Origin: Closterium sp. Naga37s-1
Taxonomy: Eukaryota > Streptophyta > Zygnematophyceae > Desmidiales > Closteriaceae
Direction: 5' to 3'
Assembly: GCA_947471745.1 (NCBI GenBank)
Contig: CANJKZ010000169.1
Location: 3,684,501 to 3,748,500 of the forward strand
DNA: 64,000 nucleotides
Each line of letters starts with the position of its first letter. The stretch's first letter is position 1. The position numbers and the translations under genes are program-made. This document shows, in pieces, positions 1 to 11,024 of the stretch. The notes under the pieces were generated by a model. It did not search any database, had not been told where the DNA came from, and was given only the letters and a program-made list of their open reading frames with translations.

Positions 1-203
1 CTCATCTCTCCCCCTCCTCCCTCTCATTTCCCCCCTTGCTCCTCTCATCTCTCCCCCTCCTCCCTCTCATTTCCCCCCTTGCTCCTCTCATCTCTCCCCC
101 TCCTCCCTCTCATTTCCCCCCTTGCTCCTCTCATCTCTCCCCCTCCTCCCTCTCATTTCCCCCCTTGCTCCTCTCATCTCTCCCCCTCCTCCCTCTCATT
201 TCC
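1..203. repeat. 43-bp pyrimidine-rich minisatellite
   Basis: About 4.7 nearly perfect copies of a 43-bp CT-rich unit (CTCATCTCTCCCCCTCCTCC, then CTCTCATTTCCCCCCTTGCT, then CCT) run from the window edge. Because 43 is not a multiple of three, the same peptide appears in all three frames, so the open frames here are not genes. The opposite-strand version of this sequence reappears in degenerate form at 1925-2560. Confidence 0.95.
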
Positions 204-656
204 CTTCCATTCTCCCTTCCACGCTCTCCCATCGCCATGCCTTAATTTCTCATCCCCCCTCCTTCCAGGGTCATCTCACCTCCCATGAGATCCCACTCGC
301 TCCTTCAGTCCCTGCCCATACTGCCGCCGCTGCTGCCTTTGCCGGAGCTGCCTCTGCTGCCACACCCAGTGTTCCTTCCTTTGGTGTTCCCCCCGGAGCA
401 GGAGGTAGCTCAGGAAAGGAGGGGAAGGCATGGTGGAGGAGGAGGAGACATGAGGCGAGGAGCAGCCAGTGGGGAGGATTGTTCGCCCCACTCCTTTGAC
501 TATGGACTGCCGACGCCGGCTGTTGGCCCCAACCCGTGTGACTCTGCAACTGCCCCGGTTCTGACCATACTTCTGCTCCTGCGGATTGAGCTCCTACTGG
601 ACCTAGCATTTGTGGAGCAAATGTAGCAGCAGCTCCCACGAGGAGTTGGAGCTGGG

Positions 657-1022
657 ATGATCTTGCAAGAACAGCGGCAGGTGCATGGGCAGCAACAGCA
701 GAACCAAGAGCGAGTGAGCCCTGCTGCGGTCTCACAGCCGAGCGCGCTCATGAGTGCGCAAGCCGCAGGAGATGCAGCATGCGGGTCTCTCACGATGGGT
801 GCACACTATCGAAGCAGCCATGTCAGCAGTGGACTGGGGAGCGAGCAGGGTGTGAGGCTCGATGAGGAAGCGAGGCGGAGGGAGAGGGAGAAGGAGGAGG
901 TAGCGAGGCTGTTGCGGCAGATGGTGCGTGCAAGCGAGCTCGACTCATCTCAAGTTTTGTCCCATCGTTCACGCCTCTCAGGTACTGTGCGCGTCCCATC
1001 GCATGCCTTGGGACTTGCCTAG
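657..1022 (+). CDS. possible exon of an unrecognised protein
   Basis: This ATG-started frame encodes 121 residues with a Gln-rich start and a charged stretch (RRREREKEEVARLLRQMV) that looks like a coiled coil. A plausible donor (CTCAG|GTACTG) lies at 981/982, so the frame may be an exon running into an intron rather than ending at 1022. I could not identify a matching downstream exon with the right phase; a Gln/Ala-rich open frame around 1160-1365 is one candidate. No family is recognised. The flanks (204-656 and 1023-1440) hold nothing else I can support. It could equally be noncoding sequence. Confidence 0.2.
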   Translation: MILQEQRQVHGQQQQNQERVSPAAVSQPSALMSAQAAGDAACGSLTMGAHYRSSHVSSGLGSEQGVRLDEEARRREREKEEVARLLRQMVRASELDSSQVLSHRSRLSGTVRVPSHALGLA

Positions 1023-1467
1023 ACAACCGTTTTCACGCCACTTGGATGACTAAGGGCACTCTCTCCAGGCTTTGGTTGAGCTCACCCTGATATGTGCCTT
1101 CTTTTTCCCCTTCCTCGTCCCTTTCTCAGCCCTGACCCCCCCCACTCCTCTCACCGGCAGGTCCACCAAGCAGCACACAATGCATCGCTCCCCTCTGCTG
1201 CACACCAACGCCAGGCATACAACAGCAGCCGCCAACTTGTGCGGCAGCTCCCTGCGTATTTATTACTATGCACTTGTGATTCAAGAAGCATGCATACACT
1301 CCCAACTCTAGTACATTTTTGGCACTTCAGGACCAAAATCAAGCTCGTAGCCTCACAACATGTTTTATAAAAAAAGTCCTTACAATTGTATCACTATATA
1401 CATAACCTTTATCACCCAACCCTGGATTCTTCGATACCAATCACGTGACTAGTCATATGCCTGTGCA

Positions 1468-1900
1468 CGAATGCAGGGAATGGAAGGGAATGGCAGGGAA
1501 TGGAAGTGTATGGAAGGGAATGGAAGTCTATGGAAGGGAATGGAAGGGTATGGAAGGGTATGGCTGGGGTATGGAAGGGAATGGTAGGTATGGAAGGGTA
1601 TGGAAGGGAATGGAAGGGTATGGAAGGGAATGGAAGGGTATGGAAGGGAATGGAAGGGTATGGAAGGGAATGGAAGGTATGGAAGGGTATGGAAGGGAAT
1701 GGAAGGGTATGACAGGGGATGGATGGGTATGGCTGGGGTATGGAAGGGAATGGTACACTTACGCTAGGGAAGGAAAGGTATGGCAGAGTATGGCAAGGTA
1801 TGGCAGAATGAGGGACGGGCTTGGCTGGCGTATGGAAGGGTATGGGAGGAGATGGAAGGGTGTGGCGGTGTATGGCAGCGGATGGATGAGTATGGCATGC
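1468..1900. repeat. 10-bp GGAAT-type minisatellite
   Basis: The sequence is built from alternating decamers TGGAAGGGAA and TGGAAGGGTA, becoming more degenerate (TGGCAGGGTA, TGGATGGGTA) towards the right end. Open frames on both strands ([14 protein letters not shown] and [16 protein letters not shown]) are products of the repeat. Confidence 0.92.
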
Positions 1901-1924
1901 GATCATCCAAGGGTACGGTAGGGG

Positions 1925-2560
1925 TTAGAAGCATATGAGAGGGAGAAGGGGGGAAAATGAAAGGAGATGGGGGGAAATGAGCGGGGGGGAAACGAGATGG
2001 AGAAGGGGGGGGGAATGAGAAGGAGCACGTGGGGAAAGGAGAGGGAGATGGGGGGAAACGAGAGGGGGAAGGGGGGGGGAATGCGGGGAAATGAGAGGGA
2101 GGTTATGTGGCATTTAACTGAGTGGTTAAGGGGGGAATGAGAAGGAGCAGGGGGGAGAATGAGAGGGATAAGGGGGGGAAATGAGAGGAAGAAGGGGGGT
2201 ACATGAGCGAGAGAAGGGGGGACATAACAGTGAGCAGGGGGGAGGATGAGAGGGAGAAAGGGGGGGAATGAGGGGCTTCATGGGGGGAATGAGAGGGAGT
2301 AGGGGGAGATATAAGAGGGGGAAGGGGAAGAAATGAGAGGGAGAATGGGGGGGAATGAGCGGGAGAAGGGGGTGACATGAGAGAGAGAAGGTGGGGACAT
2401 GACAGGGAGCAGGGGGGGAGATGAGAGGGAGAAAGGGGGGGATGAGGGGCTTCATGGGGGGAATGAGAGGGAGAAGGGGGGAGGAATGAGGGAGAGCATG
2501 GGGGGGAAATGAGAGTGAGCAAGGGGGAAAATGAGAGTCTGCAAGGGGGGAAATGAGAGT
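1925..2560. repeat. purine-rich degenerate minisatellite
   Basis: Irregular units of roughly 20-22 bp (GGGGGGAAATGAGAGGGAGA and variants) fill this stretch. They are the reverse complement of the CT-rich unit at 1-203. One longer period is visible: the GAGGGGCTTCATGGGGGGAATG segment starts near 2270 and again near 2445. Confidence 0.88.
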
Positions 2561-3267
2561 GCGGCTGCCGCGGCTAGTGCGGAAACGTGGTAGCGAGGCT
2601 GTGCGATCGGGCGGCGACTGTGATGTGTGTTCGGCAGTTTGAGAAGGGAGGCGAGAAGGGATAATCGGGAGTGGGAAGGGGAAGCGGGGAGGCGGGAAGG
2701 GGAATTGGGGAGGCGGGAAGGGGAAATGGGGAGTGGGAAGGGGTAATGGGGAAGCGGGAAGGGGTCACGGGGAGGAGGGAAGGGGTAATGGGGAGCGGGA
2801 AGGGGAATTGGGGAGGCGAGAAGGGGTAATGGGGAGCGGGAAGGGGAATTGGGGAGGCGGGAAGGGGTAATGGGGAGCGGGAAGGGGAATTGGGGAGGCG
2901 GGAAAGGGTAATGGGGAGCGGGAAGGGGAAACGAGGAGGCGGGAAGGGATAATGGGGAGCGAGAAGAGGAAATGGGGTGGCGGGAAGGGGAATTGCAGAG
3001 GCAGGAAGGGGTAATGGGGAGCGGGAAGGGGAAACGAGGAGGCGCGAAGGGGTAATGGGGAGCGGGAAGAGGAAATGGGGTGTCGGGAAGGGGAATTGGG
3101 GAGGCGGGAAGGGGAAACGGGGAGGCGGGAAGAGGTAATGGGGAGCAATCGTTTCTGATTACCCTCGCGACACCTCAATTGCGGCTGCCGCCGCTACTGC
3201 GGAAACGTGGTAGCGAGGTCGCGCGATCGGGAAGCGACTGTGATCGTGCGTGTTCGGCAGTTTGAGA
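2561..3267. repeat. minisatellite flanked by an 85-bp direct repeat
   Basis: A unique segment of about 85 bp (starting GCGGCTGCCG, containing GGAAACGTGGTAGCGAGG and ending TTCGGCAGTTTGAGA) occurs at 2561-2643 and again at 3181-3267 with about 90% identity. Between the copies lies a G-rich minisatellite with a unit of about 40 bp made from GCGGGAAGGGGTAATGGGGA and GCGGGAAGGGGAATTGGGGA. The direct flanks suggest the tract expanded inside a duplicated or slipped segment. Confidence 0.85.
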
Positions 3268-3933
3268 CGCAGCGTGCGCGTTCATGGTGGCGTGAGGAGG
3301 CCGCGTGGTGAGGCAACGCGACGGACGACGAGGCGAGGCTGTGAGAAGGGGTCCGGCGGGCTCGCCGTGTTAGAGGGCGGAACTGACGTTGGCTCGGACG
3401 TGTAATTACACTAAACTGCCCCACGCGTCTAAGTTTGTGTCGGAAACGGGAGTGATTTGCGCTGGCTGTTGTCGCGATGTGCTTTGCTACGATTTATGCT
3501 GCCTGTTGAGCGTAGTGGCGTAGATCTCACATGGACTGGATTTCGTATACTTTTGTTATTCCAAAAGTTTTGAATCACCAGTGAGCCCTGGGTGACGGGG
3601 AGATCACCTCCCTTGTGAAGCGAGTGAAACTAGCTGTTTCTGGGTTACCAATATTTCAAATTTCAAAACTTTTGAACCTCCCTTTTTCAAATGTATACGA
3701 AAGCTTTGAGCACTGCGAAGGCAGAACTCAGGGCCGACATTCCTGCTTGCACGAGATTTGTTGCAAAATAGTATTCTGGTAAAGAAATCAGATCTGGACG
3801 CTTGCTACTATCTTTGCTTGCGAAAAAATGATGTGGCTGTTGCTACTCCGTGATTGAGCGCGGCTACTACTTATTGCATTCCTCGTCGTTTCCACCAGGC
3901 GCTTCCAAACTTACCATTTTTGTGTTCTCCAAC
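3268..3933. other. intergenic region upstream of histidine kinase
   Basis: Base composition shifts to near-balanced AT/GC here, as expected for a promoter and 5' leader. No open frame of weight and no confident core-promoter element can be named. A GTG-led in-frame extension reaches 3850, but the first in-frame ATG is at 3934. Confidence 0.4.
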
Positions 3934-4729
3934 ATGTCAATGCTTCGCTTTCTACGGCAATACCGAGGAACATCGCAGCTCGCTCTCTCACCAACAGATT
4001 CTCGCATCATCGCCGCCAGCAGAGGAGCTTTATCCGCGCTTGACAGCTGCTGCGAAAACCAGCTCACGACCCTCCACTTCACCGACATTTTCCTCGTAGA
4101 TCCCAAGGGAAAGCTTTCTGGGGAGGCGGAAACTGCAAACACTTTCAGACGCAAATCGAAGGGGAGCTTCAGCTTTAGTTCAAACCCAAGTTGGGCTGAA
4201 GTTATCGATCAGTTGGTCTCCCAAAAAGACAACACTATTATTCTTGAAGGGAAACTCGTTCTGCCAACGTCTGACGCTAAAATTTGTCAGTGCATTGGTA
4301 CTGCTACTACGACTGCTCCTCTGCTAAATCATGGAGCTGCGGATTCCAGTACTGCAGGTGCATCATTTCTTAACAGAGTCACGCCAGAAGCTTCGTTTCA
4401 GAAGGCTCCGCTTCCCGTTGAAGTCACCCTGGAGCTCCTTCAAGTTGAAGATAGGGCACATACCAGTAGTATTACTAGAAGTGATCCTTTTACTACGCCG
4501 CATGATGGCAACACAGCATGTCAGTTGGATTCTGAAAGCCTTCTGGTGGCCAGCTTTCGTCTGAAGACTTATGGGGAGCTGAGCCCACAGGTAACGTTTC
4601 TGCTCATTCCTGCTCGCCCAAAGTCTACATGGCTTGAAAGTGAAGCAAATCACAATAGATGTGTTCAATCAGAGGCGATAGTAGGTTATAATTTTGGGGA
4701 TGCGAGTAGTAATGTGTAAAACGAGGGCC

Positions 4730-4788
<59 letters not shown>

Positions 4789-4882
4789 TGTGTGTGGGTG
4801 GGTGTGTGGGTGTGTATGTGTGTGTGTGGGTGTGTGTGTGGGTGTGTGTGTGTGTGTGTGGTGTGTGTGTGTGTATTTGTGT

Positions 4883-4923
<41 letters not shown>

Positions 4924-7900
4924 CACGCATTTATTTCCTTTTCTCCCTTTCCACACACCTTTCCTCTCCTGCTCTTTCTTTTTTTCCTTTACAGATCCAA
5001 CAATCTGATACCAGCAGAGCCACAGCACAACTTGTCTCAGCTCTAAATCAAGCAATCCAGACAGTGTGTCGCCTCAGTAAAGGCACCTCCTCTGCTTCTA
5101 TTCAGCCTGCCGCCTCTCCTGCCACAACAACCGGTGCTCCCCCTTGTGCACCAACCGTAACCACCACCATCACCGCCACTGATGCTTCTCCGCTTGGTCC
5201 TCCCAGTCTCTTCTACCCCAGTTGCCACCTCCCCCTAGAAGAGCTGGCCGAATGGGGGCCGCAGCTGGTTCATGAGATGCAGGTGATATGTGGGGACGGT
5301 GCGGGTGTTGCCGAGGAGATAGCAGGGGGGAGGGAGGGGCAAACGAGTGAGCAAGGAGGCACTGCCTCTCTGAGAGCAGGGGAGGCAGCAAATGTTGAGT
5401 GTGGGGATGGAGCGGCAGGAGCAGCAGGCGCAGCAGAAGCAGAATCAACCGGAGCGAGAGCAGTAGAAGCATCAGAAGCAGGAGCGGGAGCAGGAGCACG
5501 AGAAGAAGCAGCAGGAGCATCAGGATCAGGAGCAGCAGCAGGTCGACAAGATGAACCCCCTCACGAAGGATCCACAGATGCAGTTGCTGCCGGAGCGAGA
5601 GTTCGAGCAACGTGGCAAGGAGGGGTCACGGAGGCGACAAGGTCTGGGGCAGCAGCAGGAGCAGCAGCAGGAGCATGGGGATTTGTTGGAGCAGGAGCAG
5701 CCCGACAAGATGAACACCCTCACAAAGGAGACACAGATGCAGTTGCTGCTGGAGCGATTGTCCGAGCAACGCAAGGAGGAGCATTAGAGGCGGTGGAAGC
5801 AGGTACAACAGCAGCGTGTATCGAGGCGCCTTATAAAGAAACACACGGTGGCGCTGATGCTGCTGCTGCTGCTGCTGCTCCTGGTGGTGGTGCTGGTGCT
5901 GATGGTATGGTTCGGTGGGCGAGAAACGCAGCGTGTAGGCTACAAGAAGCACTGCAGGAGTATGGGCTGTTCAGGAGCATTTACGAGAAATCCAAGGTAA
6001 TTTTGAAGCTAATGGTGACAAATTTCAAAGTCATTTTCGGGCAGTTTTAAGTATTTTTTTCTCCATCCTCATCCTCTTTGCCATCCTCCCCGCCGCACCC
6101 CCCTCCTCTGCACCTCGTCCCCCCTACAACAGGATCCGATAGTAATATACAGCATGTGCCACCAGCTTCTCGACTGCAACCCAGCAGCCCTCCTTCTCCT
6201 CCGCTACCCCTCCAAAGCGGCCCTCCAGCACGCCGTTGCCCTCGGCTGCTCCTCTCCCCCTCTCTCCCCCAAGCCCCAGCTTAAACCCTCCCCCCCCCCC
6301 TCCACTCCCCCCGCCTCTTCCCATCCTCCATCCCCCACGCCATCCCCCCTGGCTGTCCCCCTCACCGCCATTTCCCCTACTCATCATCCCCCTTACACCA
6401 GGATCCGATAGTGGTATACAGCATGAGCCACCAGCTTCTCGACTGCAATCCAGCAGCCCTCCTCCTCCTCCGCTACCCCTCCAAAGCGGCCCTTCGGCAC
6501 GCCGTTTCCCTGGGCTGCGCGTCCCCCCCTCTCTCCCCCGAATTCCTGCCGGATGGGGAGAGGTCTGAGGAGAAAGCAGCGAGGGTGGGGCGGGAGGTGG
6601 CGGAGCGAGGGGAGGTGGTGGTGCCTTGGACTTACAGGAAGCGAGATGGGGAGCTCCTTCCCCTCCGGATTCACTATCAGGTGCGGACTCACTACCAGGT
6701 AAAGTTCCTCAGCCCAAGTCATGATCGCACGCTTACAGAGGTGATAGGCTGTTGTTGCGCTGGGGTGCTCCTCCCCGCCTCTCTCCCCCGAGTTCCAGCC
6801 GGACGGGGAGAGGTCTGAGGAGAAAGCGGCGAGGGTGGGGCGGGAGGTGGCGGAGAGAGGCGAGGTGGTGGTGCCGTGGACTTACAGGAAGGGGGATGGG
6901 GAGCTGCTGCCCCTCCGGATCCACTACCAGGTAATGTTCCTCTGCTCATATCCCACGCACGCTTAAATATCGTAGGGTAGAGCAGGAGGTGGTGGAGAGA
7001 GGGGAGGTGGTGGTGCCGTGGACTTACAAGAGGCGAGATGGGGAGCTTCTGCCCCTTCGGATTCACTACCAGGTAAACCTCCATTGTGCGGATCGGGCCC
7101 TTACAGTGGCTATAGGCTGCTGCTCGGAGGTGGCGGAGGGGGGAGGTGGTGGTGACGTGGACATACAAGAAGCGAGATGGGGAGCCTCTCCCCTTCATTC
7201 ATTACCATGTATGTACTGTATCGTTCCTATCATTCACCCCCATGTAGGATATGCATACCGTTCAGGTGGGCAATACGCGCGCATATGCCATAGGCACTGA
7301 CAGGATGCGCGTTGGCACTGACAGTGTGACTTTGTCCCCATTCTTGCCTCCTGTGTTCCCTTGCTCTCTTACCCATTCTCCCCCCCCCCCACTCCCGTCA
7401 TTCTTCCCGCCTTCCTCGCTTCCCCTCCACCCTTCCTCTCCCACAATCAGCTGATGCGTGTGGGCGCAGACAGTGTGTGTGTGTGTGGGCACGTGGCACG
7501 ACCTGACAGAAACACTCAGGCAGGAGGAGCAGCTGCGGCGGCGAGCCAAGGAGTTTTAAAGCTCCTTGAGAGTAATAAAGTCAGGAGCATCGTTCCTTCC
7601 CCCTTCTCGTCCCCACTCCCGTACAGCTCATGCGTGTGGGAGCAGACAGCGTGTTTGTGGGCACGTGGCACGACCTGACAGAGACGCTGCGGCAGGAGGA
7701 GCAACTGCGGAAGGCCAAGGAAGTGGCAGAGGCTGCGAGCGAAGCCAAGAGCATCTTCCTGGCGAACATGAGCCACGAGATCCGCACCCCCATGAATGGT
7801 AAGGGGGGCTGGGTGGGTGGGTGGGTGGGTGGCTATACATGGATGCCTGCTTGCATGTGGGGGGGCTGGGTGGGACTTTTGAGTCGACTCAGAAGGTAGC

Positions 7901-8147
7901 CAAGGACGCCAGCAGGAGGAGAAACTGCGGCGAGTCAAGGAGGTAGCAGAGGCGGCGAGCGAGGCGAAGAGCATCTTCCTGGCGAATATGAGCCACGAGA
8001 TCCGCACGCCCATGAATGGTGCGAGGGGGTGGGTAGGTGCTGGGCGTGCATGAGTGTGTGCATGGTGCGGGGGTGTGCATGGTGCAGGGGCGAGCCAAGG
8101 AAGTGGCAGAAGCGGCGAGCGAGGCGAAGAGCATCTTCCTGGCGAAT

Positions 8148-8179
<32 letters not shown>

Positions 8180-10991
8180 TGCGTGCTGGTTGGCTGTGGT
8201 GTCTGAAAGTATACTGGAGAATGGTAGGTTCACACCCCCTCAGAGCCGAGCAGCGCTCCTATCTCGACATCATCTGCACGTCAGGAGACAACCTGCCGAG
8301 AATCATCTCAGACGTGTGTGTGTCTCCCGTGTCTCCCTCTACCTCTCCCCTCCTTCCCCTTCCCCATGCACCATACACAATACCTCAGGCGTGGTGGGCG
8401 TGGCAGAACTGCTGCTAGGCACACCTCTCACAGCCAAGCAGCGCTCCTATCTCGTCATCATCCGCACCTCAGGATACAACCTCCGCAGTATGAATCACCT
8501 TTCTCTCTCCCTTTCTCCTTCCTTCCCCGTCCCCCTCTCCCTATAAGGCGTGGTGGGGGTGGCGGTGCTTCTACAAGACACTCCCCTCACGGCAGAGCAG
8601 CGCTCCTATCTGGACATCATCCGCACCTCAGGGGACAACCTCCTGCGGATCATCTCAGACGTACTCGACCTCTCCAAGATCGACAGCCCATTTCACTCCC
8701 ACACACACGGCAGGTAGCAACCCTCCATCTCACTCTCCCTCCGTCTCCTCTCCCGTATCCTTACACCACACAAAACACCAGGCGTGGTGGGGGTGGCGGT
8801 GCTTCTACAAGACACTCCCCTCACGGCAGAGCAGCGCTCCTACCTGGACATCATCCGCACCTCAGGGGACAACCTCCTGCGGATCATCTCAGACGTGCTC
8901 GACCTCTCCAAGATCGAGAGCCCATTTCACTCCAACACACACGGCAGGTAGCAACCCTCCATCTCACTCTCCCTCTGTCTCCTCTCCCGTATCCTTACAC
9001 CACACAAAACACCAGGCATGGTGGGGGTGGCGGTGCTTCTACAAGACACTCCCCTCACGGCAGAGCAGCGCTCCTACCTGGACAACATCCGCACCTCAGG
9101 GGACAACCTCCTGCGGATCATCTCAGACGTGCTCGACCTCTCCAAGATCTAGAGCCCATTTCACTCCAACACACACGGCAGGTAGCAACCCTCCATCTCA
9201 CTCTCCCTCCGTCCCCTCTCCCGTATCCTTACACCACACAAAACACCAGGCGTGGTGGGGGTGGCGGTGCTTCTACAAGACACTCCACTCACGGCAGAGC
9301 AGCGCTCCTACCTGGACATCATCCGCACCTCAGGGGACAACCTCCTGCGGATCATCTCAGACGTGCTCGACCTCTCCAAGATCGAGAGCCCATTTCACTC
9401 CAACACACACGGCAGGTAGCAACCCTCCATCTCACTCTCCCTCTGTCTCCTCTCCCGTATCCTTACACCACACAAAACACCAGGCATGGTGGGGGTGGCG
9501 GTGCTTCTACAAGACACTCCCCTCACGGCAGAGCAGCGCTCCTACCTGGACATCATCCGCACCTCAGGGGACAACCTCCTGCGGATCATCTCAGACGTGC
9601 TCGACCTCTCCAAGATCGAGAGCCCATTTCACTCCAACACACACGGCAGGTAGCAACCCTCCATCTCACTCTCCCTCCGTCCCCTCTCCCGTATCCTTAC
9701 ACCACACAAAACACCAGGCGTGGTGGGGGTGGCGGTGCTTCTACAAGACACTCCCCTCACGGCAGAGCAGCGCTCCTATCTGGAGAGCATCTGCACCTCA
9801 GGGGACAACCTGCTGAGAATGATCTCAGACGTGTTGGACCTCTGTGTGTGCTGTCTCTCCCACCCCTTCCCCTCTCTCCTCAGGCGTGGTGGGGGTGGCG
9901 GAGCTTCTTCTCGATACCCCACTCACCGCGGAACAACGTTCCTATCTGGACATCATCCGCACGTCAGGAGACAACCTGCTGCGAATCATCTCAGACGTGC
10001 TCGACCTCTCCAAGATCGAGAGCCAGTCGCTGCCTCTGGAGGACGTGCCCTTCTGCATTGAAACTTGCGTCAGGGAAGCCACTGCTCTGCTCTCCGTTGC
10101 TGCAGCCGACAAGGGCTTGCAGGTGAGCCGTGAGGGGAGTGGTTGGGGGCAGAGTGCTCGACCTGTCCAAGATCAAGAGAGAGCCAGTCGCTGCCTCTGG
10201 AGGACGTGCCCTTCTGCCTCGCCACGTGCGTGAAAGAGGCTACTGCTCTTCTCTCCGTTGCTGCTGCAGACAAGGGCCTGAAGGTGAGTAACTGGGTGGG
10301 AGGGGCCTAAGGGCAGTGAGACGTGCTCGACCTGTCCAAGATCGAGAGCCAGTCGCTGCCTCTGGAGGACGTGCCCTTCTGCCTCGCCACGTGCGTCAGG
10401 GATGCCACTGCCCTGCTGTTCGTTGCTGCAGCAGACAAGGGCTTGCAGGTTAGGGCCAAGAATGGATGATGGGGGTGTTGAGTGCGGTGTTGATGGGTGG
10501 TGTTGTGGGGTGGGGTTGAGTTTGCCTCTGGAGGACGTACCTTTCTGCCTCGCCACGTGCGTGAAAAACGCTACAGCCCTGCTGTCCGTTGCTGCAGCAG
10601 ACAAGGGCCTGCAGGTGAGTGCCTAGAAGGGCTGATGGTGGTGTTGAGCTGAACAGTTGCATCGACTCACACGTGCCTTGCTTCATCACTCGTGCAACCT
10701 TCCCACCTCTGACCTGTTCCCCTCCTCCCTCCGTCTCCCTCTCTCCCTCATCCCTCTCCACACCATCTTCCCCCCTCCCCCATCCTGCCCCTCTTTCCAA
10801 CAGCTGGACAGCCATATCGACTCAGACGTGCCTTGCTTCATTCGAGGAGATCCAGGGAGGCTGCGGCAAATTATTCTGAACCTCGTGTCCAACGCGATCA
10901 AGTTCACACAGACGTGAGTGCATGATTGATTAGGATGTGCAACATCATACAGGTAAAAACCAGATTTGGTTTTGTTCTCTTCTATTTTGTT

Positions 10992-11024
<33 letters not shown>

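Noticed and set aside
271..735. 154-residue - strand frame, Ala/Leu-rich
   Set aside because: Composition-driven; no domain and overlaps other weak frames on the + strand.
8318..10126. 602-residue open frame with 78-residue repeats
   Set aside because: Frame is offset from the conserved kinase frame; openness follows from the 234-bp period being divisible by three.
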